From CAYZIC01 sp964478335 (GTDB lineage Bacteria > Verrucomicrobiota > Kiritimatiellia > RFP12 > DVOR01), in contig CAYZIC010000001.1 of assembly GCA_964478335.1 (NCBI GenBank), positions 15,592-79,591 on the forward strand: 64,000 nucleotides of DNA, written 5' to 3'. Both the position numbers and the translations under genes were made by a program. Below are positions 52,257 to 61,275 of this stretch, piece after piece (position 1 is the stretch's first letter; each line of letters starts with the position of its first letter). Under the pieces are notes generated by a model. That model made no database searches. It had not been told where the DNA came from and saw only the letters and a program-made list of their open reading frames with translations.

Positions 52257-52307
52257 AAGATAGCGAAAATTGCGGGGTAAGGCAAGCTTTTTGTGAGTAG
52301 TCACAAA
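52257..52307 (-). promoter_or_regulatory. Leftward late promoter with upstream palindrome
   Basis: On the minus strand -35 TTGCCT (plus 52280-52285) and -10 TATCTT (52257-52262) are 17 bases apart. A palindrome TTTGTGA-GTAG-TCACAAA (52290-52307) lies directly upstream, where an activator would bind. The gpW-like gene starts 20 bases downstream. Confidence 0.6.
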
Positions 52308-52316
52308 TTAACAAAA

Positions 52317-52344
52317 ATAAACCGCCCACGAGTGAGCGGTTTAT
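52317..52344. terminator. Bidirectional terminator between terminase and late genes
   Basis: ATAAACCGC and GCGGTTTAT form a nine-pair stem. T-rich tails follow on both strands. It would stop leftward transcription after the terminase gene, just before the late promoter. Confidence 0.8.
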
Positions 52345-52367
52345 CTGTTTTTTGCGTGACGTGATCT

Positions 52368-54629
52368 CTACTTGATAAAGTGGTAGCGTCGTTTTTTTAC
52401 GGGTGCCTGGCGTGTGATTTGCCCCGCTTGCGCAATCTGCTGGATTGCGATGCCGCTGGTCGGCGTGATCAGGCCGTAATATGCGGCGACCATATGCAGG
52501 CAGGTAAATACGTCGCCGTAGTGGTTCTCCCCGGTCTTTTCCCAGCGCCAAAATACTGAGCCGTTTTGACCGACACCGTAGTCGGTGAGCTTTTCTGCTG
52601 CGATCTGCTCGGCAAATTCGGTGTGCTCTAATGGCCTGCTGCCATAGAGGCAGGTGGATCCTGCGACAAGCGGATCTGCGAGTAGGCTGCGCTGCGCGAC
52701 GTGTCGCCAATAATCTGAGCAGTATGCTAAAAAGTGGCCGTTGTCTTGTGAGTACGATAGGTGGCAGTGATCGCCGGGTTTGGCGACGGCCTCGGAGGGG
52801 CGATAGTTTCGTGCGCCAAAGCCTTTTGACCAGATGAGCGGGATGGCGCTGCGATACGTTTGGCAGACTGCGGCCACGACGCGCGTCTGCCAGCCGCCGT
52901 CAAAGCACATTGCGGAGACGGGCAGGCGCTTGCCGTTGCGGGTGATCGGTAATTGCGACACGGTTTCCACGACGGCACGCATTCCGCGAGCGACGGCGAC
53001 TGCGATCTGATCCTCTGATGAGCTTGCCTCGTAGAGGCGGCCGCTCTCTGGCCAGCGGCCGTAGGCGATGACGGTCGAGACGTTGCCGCGGCCGACGGCG
53101 AGCAAGCCCCAGCGGAGGCCTGAGCTGCTGGCTGCGTTAACGTCGCAAAAGCCGACGACCGACATGGCTTGCGGCGGCACTTCGCAGCGGGGATAGCCGC
53201 TAATTCTTGACTCAATAAAGTCAGGGGTCAAACTAAAGATTGCAGCCTTTGGCTGTACGGTCATTTGGTACTCCGCGTCAAAGGATTCTTGCCCCATCTC
53301 GCATCGGAGGGTAAATGCGTGGAGGACTGCGCTCTGATCCGCCCCGCCGTCGCTGGGGTCAAGTACGACGCACCCCTCCTCCATCTCAGCTCTATTGTCC
53401 TGGTAAAACCCACTGGATAAAGTGCGGGAGGTATCTCCATTGATCGCATCCTCAGAAAAGAGCGACGCAAATCTCTCCCAGAGGTCGATGCGATCGGGCA
53501 TCTTGATAACGAGCTTGACCGTTGTGGTCGACCATTCGGGGTGGCGCTTGGGATTGGCAAAGCGTGTCGACACGTCGCCATTGCGGATCGGGGTCGTGGC
53601 CATCACCATGGCAAGGCTGCGGCCGTGACCGGCAAGACCATAGATGTCTGACTGGATGAGCTTTTCTTGGCGCAGCGTTTTGGACTCTGACAATGCGTCC
53701 TCACGTTTTTGCGGGTCGTCCAAAAAGACGAAGTCTGGCCGGTCTTTGCCCCTGACAAGTCCGCGGATCGAGGAGCCTAGGCCGAGGCCTGCGACAATCG
53801 CACCGCTTGAGATCGATCCCGCCACGGTTGGCAAGATGATACGGTTGGATAATTTGCGGCCGCCAGTTTTTTGGCCATTGATGTGCTGCGCGATCGCTCG
53901 CTGCATCACGCCGTCAAGGGCCCTGATCGGATAGCAGATCTCAGGATAATCCTCAAGCAGCTCCTCCGACGACTCAAAGAGATCCCAGACATCGTTAAGG
54001 ATCGATGATGCAGCGGCAGCCGTCGCACCAACCACAACAACAAACCGCCTCACGCCATTTGCCAGCGCCCAAACGATCGTAATCTTAGCCCACGTAGACT
54101 TGCCTTTGCCTCGGGGTAATCGGAGATGGATCTTGCCACCATTGCGCATGGCCTGCTCCATTTTGTCAACCAACTTGACGAGCTCCGGCGGTGGCGGATT
54201 ATCGAGCAATGATGAGCAATAGGTCAGGCCAAACTCGACCAGGCTTTTAACGCAGCGAGCGCGACGAGCTGGATTGACAACCGCTGGCGGCTCGCCGATA
54301 TTGGACGACTTGAGATTAGCAAGACGATGACGCGCTGCGCTATCCTTTGGGGCTGCCACCTCTCTGATCTTTTTATTTGACGCAGCAGACAAATCAATCG
54401 ACAAAGCTGCGGCCGCAGCCTTTTGATTTGCATTGAGCCGCTTGCCGATTGCCAGGCGGCCAGACACAACGTCAACATTCATCGCTTCGATCTCGTCCAC
54501 GTCACCTCCGACACCACAAGCCCGCAGCTCATTAAGCTGCGCAATCGATAGCGGGCGACCGCCAGCCAGCTGACGCTTGAGCGAGACGACAACCTTGCGA
54601 GCTGCTATGCTTTTGTATTTCGATACCAT
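52368..54629 (-). CDS. Terminase large subunit
   Basis: This is the DNA-packaging motor. Walker A LPRGKGKST lies at about residue 171 and Walker B FVFLDD at about 300. A C-terminal nuclease-like region follows (SVVGFCDVNAA with an Asp). The 753-residue protein has an N-terminal extension of about 130 residues (GRPLSIAQLNELRACG and so on) that may stand in for part of a small subunit. I prefer ATG at 54629; a TTG at 54635 is also possible. It shares an overlap with the upstream gene and is followed by a terminator. Confidence 0.85.
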   Translation of the reverse strand: MVSKYKSIAARKVVVSLKRQLAGGRPLSIAQLNELRACGVGGDVDEIEAMNVDVVSGRLAIGKRLNANQKAAAAALSIDLSAASNKKIREVAAPKDSAARHRLANLKSSNIGEPPAVVNPARRARCVKSLVEFGLTYCSSLLDNPPPPELVKLVDKMEQAMRNGGKIHLRLPRGKGKSTWAKITIVWALANGVRRFVVVVGATAAAASSILNDVWDLFESSEELLEDYPEICYPIRALDGVMQRAIAQHINGQKTGGRKLSNRIILPTVAGSISSGAIVAGLGLGSSIRGLVRGKDRPDFVFLDDPQKREDALSESKTLRQEKLIQSDIYGLAGHGRSLAMVMATTPIRNGDVSTRFANPKRHPEWSTTTVKLVIKMPDRIDLWERFASLFSEDAINGDTSRTLSSGFYQDNRAEMEEGCVVLDPSDGGADQSAVLHAFTLRCEMGQESFDAEYQMTVQPKAAIFSLTPDFIESRISGYPRCEVPPQAMSVVGFCDVNAASSSGLRWGLLAVGRGNVSTVIAYGRWPESGRLYEASSSEDQIAVAVARGMRAVVETVSQLPITRNGKRLPVSAMCFDGGWQTRVVAAVCQTYRSAIPLIWSKGFGARNYRPSEAVAKPGDHCHLSYSQDNGHFLAYCSDYWRHVAQRSLLADPLVAGSTCLYGSRPLEHTEFAEQIAAEKLTDYGVGQNGSVFWRWEKTGENHYGDVFTCLHMVAAYYGLITPTSGIAIQQIAQAGQITRQAPVKKRRYHFIK

Positions 54630-55189
54630 AACCAATCAAACTCCTTTCGAGCGGCCAACCGCTCCCACGTAATACCCAAATCAATCGTAGTCAATAATCG
54701 GCGGTAATACCGCCCCTGCAAATCCACAACCCGCACCAACTCAGCGACAGGCTCAATGAGCGAGCGAGGCAAAGAGCCAGCCCGCAGAACTCCGCCAACC
54801 GCCACAGCGTGAGGCAGCTGCATCACCGACCGAGCGACGACCACCTTGCCATAAGCGCAGCGAGCATAGACGGGCGACACGTAGCGACACCGCTCTCCAC
54901 GCCTAACAGCAGACGCGCTCACCGCAGCAAGCGCACGGTGACATCGCCGCCTCGCCACCTCGACCCGCTCGCCCCACCGCCTGCGCGCCGCCTCCGTCGC
55001 CACCGCCCTCGCCTCCCGATTATTTAACACACGCGACTTTTCAACGGTAACCTTTTTTCTTCCAATGAAAAACTCCAAAACCCGTGAGTCACCCACCAAA
55101 ACCGGGCTTGTGCGGTGTGGTCGGGGGGGGAGTCCTGGGCCGGAAGTACCTGCACCCCGGGGGGTGGCAGCCATATCAGAATAAATCAT
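54605..55189 (-). CDS. Basic protein before terminase, possible small terminase
   Basis: ATG at 55189 lies six bases after AGGAG and gives 194 residues, rich in Arg, Ala and Val, with the helical core NNREARAVATEAARRRWGER. It overlaps the large terminase gene by 25 bases. Position and basic character suit a small terminase or DNA-binding protein, but no helix-turn-helix is clear. A run of eight G on the plus strand (55123-55130) lies in its early codons (Pro-Pro), a possible slippage site. Confidence 0.5.
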   Translation of the reverse strand: MIYSDMAATPRGAGTSGPGLPPRPHRTSPVLVGDSRVLEFFIGRKKVTVEKSRVLNNREARAVATEAARRRWGERVEVARRRCHRALAAVSASAVRRGERCRYVSPVYARCAYGKVVVARSVMQLPHAVAVGGVLRAGSLPRSLIEPVAELVRVVDLQGRYYRRLLTTIDLGITWERLAARKEFDWLWYRNTKA

Positions 55190-55204
55190 AATCATCTCCT
55201 CTCT

Positions 55205-55301
55205 GGGTGGGGGTGGGTGGGGTTAAGTGGCCAATCTACCTTTTTTATATTTTTTTATTTTAAAAATATAACCCAACAAAGGAAACACCCCCCCCACCCC
55301 A
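55205..55301. other. Non-coding gap with G-quadruplex motif and AT palindrome
   Basis: GGGTGGGGGTGGGTGGGG (55205-55222, plus strand) fits a four-run quadruplex. It is followed by an AT-rich near-palindrome (about 55247-55270) and an eight-C run (55288-55295). The gap separates primase-helicase from the terminase-side gene. It could be a replication origin or a packaging start site. Confidence 0.45.
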
Positions 55302-55314
55302 TCACTCCAACCGA

Positions 55315-58098
55315 CTAGAATGGGGCGTCAAATCCGTAATCAGTCATTGATTCGTCAACACTTAAAGGGTTGCGACCCTCGGTATTATTTGGGGAGGGGG
55401 GTGCGGTTGGCGATTTGCATTTTAAGGACTCTTTAATAGCCGCGACTGTGTCAGCGGCAGCCGATTCGTCAAACTCAGTATCCGCACCATCCGACACCCC
55501 ATCACCTAGCAAGCGGTCGATAGACCTGCGGAGGTCTTCTGAGACTCTTACCGTGTATTGGTTGACCCCGTGCACTCGCTTAACCTCCATTTGATAGAGG
55601 CTCTTGAGTGAACTCTCGAGCGCCTTGAGAGCCTTGCCAATCTTGACGACGGTATACTTATTAATAGCTACAAAACGCTCACCGTCCGGCTCTCTCTCCA
55701 TCTGGCTGAGCAGGCTCGCCGAAGTAAAAGTCTGAGAGTCGCGGACCATCTGCATAAACATCTCGCCAAACGGATTATTTTTGATGTTATAGATAGCCTT
55801 GTCAAGCTCGGCCATGCGCATGGCATCGGTCGCCTCTTGCTCGATCCCCATCGCTCTGGCCATCTTTAGGGCGTGGCGGCCAAAGTCTGGATGGCGGTAG
55901 TTAATATGGCCAGTTGGCCTGCGGTCTGCAAGCGCCTTGCTGAGGATGCCCGCAATCCACGTAAGCCCGCCATTGCGGATCTTAGACACGCCCTGGTAAA
56001 GCTCACGGTCCTTGGTGACGCGGCCAGAAACTCGATCAAGGGCGACGTAGATCGTACGGTCAGACATGGCCGACGACGACGCAAAGAGCGGGTTCCACGC
56101 GCTAATCGCAACCCACGACCGAGCCCTCATAGACATCGTGTCAGCGTCGGTGTACAATCGCTTGACCTCCTTGCTGCCACCTGTGGCCGATTGCTCCACA
56201 GCGTTTTGCAGCCAATTGACCACCTTGTCAACGTTATCCAGCAGCATCAAACCTCCTTGATTGAGCGAAGCCCAATAGCTCGCCTCACCCTTGTCGCCAG
56301 CGTCGACCGTGATGTTACGGTCTTTTAGTCCGTAGAGGTTAAATAGCCCACGGACGGCCGAAGTCTTGCCAGAGCCTGGCCCACCAGTGATCACAAGCGG
56401 CGGCTTGCTGCCATCGCACCACGCAAAAGACATCGCCCACAGCTTAAACATAATGCGATAGCGAGGATCGACCGCCGTCATATTAGTCCACAAATCGCAA
56501 CTCTCAAAAGGATCGCACTCCTTACCAGGCGTGAGAGACCAAGCGAGCAGCGTTTTATTTGCCGCAAAAAGCACACCGTCAGTCCCATTGGGCACCATTT
56601 GGACACTATTAGCCATAATTTTGCACACCCTGCCAACGCCAGACGAGATATATATCGCTCCATCACGCCGCTCAAAATAGGCCGACGGAGTCACGCCGAC
56701 GCTCTTTGGCCCATGCAGCGAGTAGTCTCTGATATCGGAGATAATCAGCTTAAAGAGCCTATCCTCGCGATTGACCTGGATTGATCGAGCCAGCCACGAC
56801 TCAAACCAGTTGCTATTGAGCATGACCAGCACGCCTGACGCTTTGACAAAAAACATAGACGACTTAAAATCCTGCAGCTCCTCATCGTAAAAAATCGACC
56901 CCTGGTCACGCACCAGCCACTCGAGCACCAGCTTGCAGACCACTTTATTGCGGTGAGCCTCCTTGACAGTATTCTCGCGGTCCTTCCACGTTTTTGCCAA
57001 GATCACCAGATGATCAATCGTTACCGGCTGGCGGCCCTCCTTGTGGTCAGGCTTGAGCAGCGTAAGCAGCCACGACACGTACCAGCCCATACGCTTAGAC
57101 AGCGGGATACGGCCGTCATTATAATCGCCGATCTCATCCTCTTTTTTGGGACGGCCACGCTTAGCGTCGCCCTTAAAGTCTTTTGGGGGTGCGGGGATGA
57201 CAGGAGCGTCAGGCCTCTCACGGGGGTGAATCCAACGGTAATCCTCGCTAAGCGCAGCATTGGCCAGGCTCTCAATTCCGTCAGCATCGCCGCCGGAATG
57301 GAGATAGTCATAACAATCCTTGACCTTGTGGCCATTGACCAAGCTCGGCAGCTCAACGATAAAACAAGGCACGCCAGCGGCCTCGATCACCGCCCGCTCC
57401 TCCTCCGCAAAGTCCTGACCTTGCCAGCCAACGACACCCGTATGCTTAGGCGGGGGATCGTTATCAGGGATCACAATCACCGCCCGCGCGCCAGCAAAAC
57501 ACTCCCCATAATACGTCCTAAACTTGCCATGCCCAGCCCCGCCGGGTGACGACGTAGCCACCAAGCCCGCCTCGAGCATTGCGTCCGCGTCCTTTTCGCC
57601 CTCCACGCAATAGACCACCTCGCCAGCTAAACAAGCCTGCAACAGCTCAGGCAAGCGGTATAGCGGCTTTTTTTGGCCACGCTGACGCAGTACCTCGTCA
57701 ATTTTTTTATAGATGCGCTTATCTCCCTTGCTTGCTCCGGGGACCCATTGCCACAGAGTCTTGCAGCCTTTATCATTGTCGTAGCCCCTGGTCACACCAA
57801 ATACCAAATCACCGTTTGCATCAAGATATTTATACTCATTTTTGATCTCGATATTTTTTTTGAGCGCAGACTTTGCAGCGCCCATCATTTCCGAAATCGG
57901 GACCCCAAGCGCCTTGGCCACGTCTCCGCCATTAGCCCCGCAAGAATGGCAATGGCAGACAATACGCCCCTCTTTGCCCTCAAGCACCGACATACTCGGA
58001 TTATGGTCATCGTGGCAAGGACAAAGCACACTATACTCGCCCTCGCGCACACGCTTAGCCCCGCTAAAATACATCGTAATAAACTGATCAATCGTCAT
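55315..58098 (-). CDS. Phage primase-helicase
   Basis: The 927-residue protein joins primase and helicase parts. The N-terminal zinc finger has CPCHDDHNPSM with CHCHSCG (about residues 26-54). A Toprim-like domain follows with YCVEGEKDADAMLEAGL. The helicase part has Walker A GGPGSGKTS (about residue 570) and LMLLDNVDKVV. It should prime and unwind DNA in phage replication. A basic segment with KRGRPKKEDE links the halves. It is the largest early gene. Confidence 0.88.
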   Translation of the reverse strand: MTIDQFITMYFSGAKRVREGEYSVLCPCHDDHNPSMSVLEGKEGRIVCHCHSCGANGGDVAKALGVPISEMMGAAKSALKKNIEIKNEYKYLDANGDLVFGVTRGYDNDKGCKTLWQWVPGASKGDKRIYKKIDEVLRQRGQKKPLYRLPELLQACLAGEVVYCVEGEKDADAMLEAGLVATSSPGGAGHGKFRTYYGECFAGARAVIVIPDNDPPPKHTGVVGWQGQDFAEEERAVIEAAGVPCFIVELPSLVNGHKVKDCYDYLHSGGDADGIESLANAALSEDYRWIHPRERPDAPVIPAPPKDFKGDAKRGRPKKEDEIGDYNDGRIPLSKRMGWYVSWLLTLLKPDHKEGRQPVTIDHLVILAKTWKDRENTVKEAHRNKVVCKLVLEWLVRDQGSIFYDEELQDFKSSMFFVKASGVLVMLNSNWFESWLARSIQVNREDRLFKLIISDIRDYSLHGPKSVGVTPSAYFERRDGAIYISSGVGRVCKIMANSVQMVPNGTDGVLFAANKTLLAWSLTPGKECDPFESCDLWTNMTAVDPRYRIMFKLWAMSFAWCDGSKPPLVITGGPGSGKTSAVRGLFNLYGLKDRNITVDAGDKGEASYWASLNQGGLMLLDNVDKVVNWLQNAVEQSATGGSKEVKRLYTDADTMSMRARSWVAISAWNPLFASSSAMSDRTIYVALDRVSGRVTKDRELYQGVSKIRNGGLTWIAGILSKALADRRPTGHINYRHPDFGRHALKMARAMGIEQEATDAMRMAELDKAIYNIKNNPFGEMFMQMVRDSQTFTSASLLSQMEREPDGERFVAINKYTVVKIGKALKALESSLKSLYQMEVKRVHGVNQYTVRVSEDLRRSIDRLLGDGVSDGADTEFDESAAADTVAAIKESLKCKSPTAPPSPNNTEGRNPLSVDESMTDYGFDAPF

Positions 58099-58101
58099 TT
58101 T

Positions 58102-58308
58102 TTAATCCTCTCTGTAAAATCCATTTAGGTAGTCAAAAGCACAAATCACAAAACCGGCCGAAACGTAGCCACACATATCGGCCACGACAGCCTCATACCC
58201 CATAGCAAAAAGGTCAGCCATCGACAGATCCTGACCCAGATAATTGCGATAAATCGCCAAAATGCGCCGACAATTGCCACGGCAAGCAATCGCATCATCA
58301 TCATCCAT
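58102..58308 (-). CDS. Small acidic/Cys protein before the primase
   Basis: ATG at 58308 follows GGAGG and gives 68 residues (MDDDDAIACRGNCRRILAIY). It has five Cys residues, no clear CxxC pair and a helical look. It ends four bases before the primase start. The function is unknown. Confidence 0.55.
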   Translation of the reverse strand: MDDDDAIACRGNCRRILAIYRNYLGQDLSMADLFAMGYEAVVADMCGYVSAGFVICAFDYLNGFYRED

Positions 58309-58320
58309 ACACGCCTCCAA

Positions 58321-58431
58321 TCACAACAGCAAAGACTCCGCGAGCGCATCGACAGCAACCTCAAGCGCAGCCACCTGATCACCAGACAGCTCGCACCCCA
58401 ACTCCTGCTCAATACGCTCGACCAAATCCAT
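58321..58431 (-). CDS. Very small acidic protein (36 residues)
   Basis: A short frame from ATG at 58431 encodes MDLVERIEQELGCELSGDQ and a helical end. It sits between two early genes and nearly abuts the next start. The ribosome site is weak, so the call is tentative. Confidence 0.4.
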   Translation of the reverse strand: MDLVERIEQELGCELSGDQVAALEVAVDALAESLLL

Positions 58432-58446
58432 TTTGCAAAAACCTAA

Positions 58447-59490
58447 TTAACGGTAATTAATCCCGCAGCGATCAGCCCACGCCATCGACACCTCGATCTC
58501 ACCCACCAGCTCCCTGCGACGATAACAATAAGGCCGCAACCGCTCAGATGACGCGACAGCCGCACACCGACGACGAGAAAATCCCGTCGTACGGGAAAAA
58601 TGCTGCTCCGATACCGCCACACCCATGTCCTTGAGCAACCCGCCCACCTCATCCGGCGTGATCAACTCATCGGCAGGCAATCGACACGCCTTGGAGTAAT
58701 CGATGCTGTACTTGTCGCCGGACGGCCGACCGACACAATCTGCGATCAACCCGTCGTACTTATTGCCCTTGCAGCGGTCAAGCCCATAACATACCGAGAT
58801 CACCGCATCACACTTGTCGCGATCATACTCAAAAATCTTGGCCTTGCCATTATCAGGGATTTTGACGCCAGGCATCGGCTTGCGCGAACCCGTAAAATAA
58901 CCGTTATTAGACATCCTCCTCACGCTCGTCAGCGCCATCTCTCGCGTAAAATGCGGCACCTTGCTCATCATCAGATCGACAAGACCGGCATGGCTAATAT
59001 ACCCATCATCGCACTTAATCCCAGGCTTAGCATAGCTGCCAGGCACAGTCTCTAACTTGACCTTGCCATCCCAAAGGAGCGTATACATCTGAGGCGGCCG
59101 ACAGCCACCAGGGATCACCTTAGGCACGTCAAAAACCGTAACCCGATCGATTTGCCAAGCATACGCAGTGACAAACCCCATAACAGCAGCGCCACCAGCA
59201 GACACGCCAAAGTAATCACGTGCCCACTCGATTGGCACAGCAGCGGCGCCATCAAGCGACGCATACCACTCATTAAATCCGTAGTCCTTCCGGTGGCAAG
59301 ACCGCAGCGACACCTTGATCCGCCCCACCACGTGACGGCAACCGCCATCACCCGTCTCGACAATATAAATCCAATCGCGCGACCTTACCGTGTAATCCTT
59401 AGGCAGATCATACTTACGCAGCTCGACCGTCTTTTTGCCAGAGGCAATATCCAGCCAATACTCGCGCTTAATACTCATTAGACAATTCAT
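58447..59490 (-). CDS. ASCH/PUA-like domain protein of the early region
   Basis: The first 60 residues or so (REYWLDIASGKKTVELRK, then RSRDWIYIVETGDG and HVVGRIKV) look like an ASCH domain, a fold linked to RNA binding. The rest, about 290 residues with many Cys, is not recognised and may form a regulatory or DNA-binding part (the stretch LITPDEVGGLLKDMGV looks helical). It overlaps the previous gene by four bases. A role in early phage regulation is possible. Confidence 0.6.
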   Translation of the reverse strand: MNCLMSIKREYWLDIASGKKTVELRKYDLPKDYTVRSRDWIYIVETGDGGCRHVVGRIKVSLRSCHRKDYGFNEWYASLDGAAAVPIEWARDYFGVSAGGAAVMGFVTAYAWQIDRVTVFDVPKVIPGGCRPPQMYTLLWDGKVKLETVPGSYAKPGIKCDDGYISHAGLVDLMMSKVPHFTREMALTSVRRMSNNGYFTGSRKPMPGVKIPDNGKAKIFEYDRDKCDAVISVCYGLDRCKGNKYDGLIADCVGRPSGDKYSIDYSKACRLPADELITPDEVGGLLKDMGVAVSEQHFSRTTGFSRRRCAAVASSERLRPYCYRRRELVGEIEVSMAWADRCGINYR

Positions 59491-60149
59491 TTCTTATACT
59501 CCCAATTTACCAAACGCCATTTTTCCGCAAAAAGAGCCACAGTCAATCGCCCTCCGATCCAGCTCCACCAAACAGCGACGCACATCGCTGAGCAAATAGT
59601 TGTCAGCGCTGCAATCAGCGCAATCGGGTCAGGCCCCTTCCTCTCCGCAACAACCGGCGCAGCCTTAGCCGCCCGCTTAGCCTTGAGGGCCTCATACTCC
59701 TTGACCAACTTGCCATGCTGCTTGCGCAGCTCCGCGAGCTCATCTTTGGCAGCCATCAGAGACGACACCGCACCTGCCTCAGTAGATTGAGACAAGCCAA
59801 GGTCAGCCGTCAGACGATTAATCTTATCGACATACTTAGCCACCATCGCCGCTTCTTTGCGCTCACGCGCAAAGATAGCAGACTTGACGCTGTCAAAGCT
59901 CACCGACAACTTGCCCTTTTTATGCTGCGCACCAGCCCTGGCAAACTTGACGACCTCATAGACCGCAGCCTTAACCACGCCATCAAGGATCCGCATCCAG
60001 CCATCGCTAACCCCCAGCACCTCATCGGCACAAGCCACCAGCGCAGCAGACACCTCAAACTCAGCACCAGCCACACTATGGCTATCGCAGACCCCGTAGC
60101 GGATGCTACGGGGTATCATCGGACCCATCTGATCTTTAGTCACGCTCAT
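59487..60149 (-). CDS. Coiled-coil protein with membrane segment, early region
   Basis: The protein is 220 residues long with a helical N-terminal half, a coiled coil (about residues 120-160, LMAAKDELAELRKQHGKLVK), a basic linker and a hydrophobic segment near 178-195 (ALIAALTTICSAMCVAVWW). AGGAGG precedes ATG. An early phage protein with a membrane anchor may recruit replication to the membrane or alter the host envelope. No family is recognised. Confidence 0.6.
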   Translation of the reverse strand: MSVTKDQMGPMIPRSIRYGVCDSHSVAGAEFEVSAALVACADEVLGVSDGWMRILDGVVKAAVYEVVKFARAGAQHKKGKLSVSFDSVKSAIFARERKEAAMVAKYVDKINRLTADLGLSQSTEAGAVSSLMAAKDELAELRKQHGKLVKEYEALKAKRAAKAAPVVAERKGPDPIALIAALTTICSAMCVAVWWSWIGGRLTVALFAEKWRLVNWEYKK

Positions 60150-60165
60150 CAGACCCTCCTAACGG

Positions 60166-60759
60166 CTAAAACGGCAAATCAGGATCAATCGCTGGCGGCG
60201 GCTCTGCAGCTGCAGCAGGGATCACTCGTTGCGCAACTCTTTGAGCCACCTCCTTGCGGGCGATTGCCTCCTCGCGACGACGGTTTGCCTCATCCTCAGG
60301 GACCGCCGTGGCCGTATAATACGGCAGAGCAGTAATCATATTAAACTTAAGCCACGCGCTCACCTCATAACGCTGACCGCCGACGACCATGCGACCACGG
60401 TAGTATGGTCGAGCGCTATTCTCCGCATGGCCGTCATTAATATAGAGCGTCGCGTAGTTATCTGGCGCAGTGCGCTCCTCCGCGTCATCCTCACCGCCAA
60501 AAAGCTCGGCCACATCATCGATCGTCAGACAAGTGACAGCATCAAGATCGCGACCAGGCTTAAACAACACTGTAACACGAGTCTCGCTTGTTTTCGGAGA
60601 AAACGTCCGCATCCCGATAAAAACCATATCCTGCCCGGCTATCTTGGCAATGCCGTAAAGCTCAGCGCGCGCTTTTTCAGCAAACGTAAACTTGCGCTTG
60701 GCCGTGTCGTCAACCGGATAAAACAACATCGAATTATCAGTCTTTCTTGATTTAAACAT
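60166..60759 (-). CDS. Probable phage single-stranded-DNA-binding protein
   Basis: The 197-residue protein ends in PAIDPDLPF, resembling the acidic tip (DDDIPF) by which SSB proteins recruit replication partners. The body has beta-like segments (RVTVLFKPGRDLDAVTCL, YRGRMVVGGQRYEVSAWLKF), and a disordered Ala/Pro linker leads to the tip. It lies in the replication gene set. A classic OB fold cannot be proven by eye. Ribosome site AAGGAG. Confidence 0.6.
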   Translation of the reverse strand: MFKSRKTDNSMLFYPVDDTAKRKFTFAEKARAELYGIAKIAGQDMVFIGMRTFSPKTSETRVTVLFKPGRDLDAVTCLTIDDVAELFGGEDDAEERTAPDNYATLYINDGHAENSARPYYRGRMVVGGQRYEVSAWLKFNMITALPYYTATAVPEDEANRRREEAIARKEVAQRVAQRVIPAAAAEPPPAIDPDLPF

Positions 60760-60769
60760 AAAAAACTCC

Positions 60770-60889
60770 TTAACTTAACAAATTAATAATAAACAAAGCG
60801 GGCATCAAAATCGACATACCGATCGCAAAACCCTTAAAAGCCTGACCTTGATCCTCAAGGTACTCCTCTTCAGTTTCATAATTTCTCAT
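60770..60889 (-). CDS. Very small membrane protein (39 residues)
   Basis: ATG at 60889 has AAGGAG nine bases upstream. The peptide has an acidic start (MRNYETEEEYLEDQG) and one hydrophobic helix (FAIGMSILMPALFIINLL). Its stop overlaps the ribosome site of the next gene, so the two are translated together. Confidence 0.6.
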   Translation of the reverse strand: MRNYETEEEYLEDQGQAFKGFAIGMSILMPALFIINLLS

Positions 60890-60978
60890 AGCAGCAAACT
60901 CCTTTTATTAACATAATCACAACAAAATAGCCACAGCCGACCTAGTCACCGATCGACAGCAGCCCCATCACGCCGAGC

Positions 60979-61167
60979 CTATGCAGGCCCAGCGACACGG
61001 TCAGCCGCAGCACCCGCCACAGCATCCCGGCAAACGCGCCGCACAAAAGCAGACACGCTCACGCCATCACGCTCCGCAGCCTCGACCACCAGCGGGTAGA
61101 CATCTACCCCCAAATTAATCGAGAGTACCTTGCATCGATTGCGTTTTGTCAAAGATTTAATCGTCAT
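60979..61167 (-). CDS. Ribbon-helix-helix protein, early region
   Basis: ATG at 61167 follows AAGGAGG by five bases, giving 62 residues. After a basic arm (MTIKSLTKRNRCK) comes a strand (VLSINLGVDVY) and two helices (PLVVEAAERDGVSVSAFVRR). This is the Arc/CopG ribbon-helix-helix fold, which binds DNA as a dimer. It is the third such protein in the early leftward operon. Confidence 0.7.
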   Translation of the reverse strand: MTIKSLTKRNRCKVLSINLGVDVYPLVVEAAERDGVSVSAFVRRVCRDAVAGAAADRVAGPA

Positions 61168-61189
61168 TATCACCTCCTTAAATTAAAAA

Positions 61190-61248
61190 GGGTGAGGGGG
61201 TTTTTTTATGCTTATCGATTTATTGATTTTAACCCACGCCCCTCACCC
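61190..61248 (-). other. Long-loop inverted repeat between early genes
   Basis: GGGTGAGGGG (61190-61199) and CCCCTCACCC (61239-61248) are perfect ten-base arms with a 39-base loop. On the minus strand TTTTT follows the stem, so it may act as an attenuator or weak terminator. Confidence 0.5.
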
Positions 61249-61275
61249 AACCGCAGCCAGGCAGACAATCCCAGC

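Noticed and set aside
52290..52307. Palindrome considered as a CRP site
   Set aside because: The half sites TGTGA and TCACA match, but the gap is four bases and not six, so it is reported only as an unknown operator.
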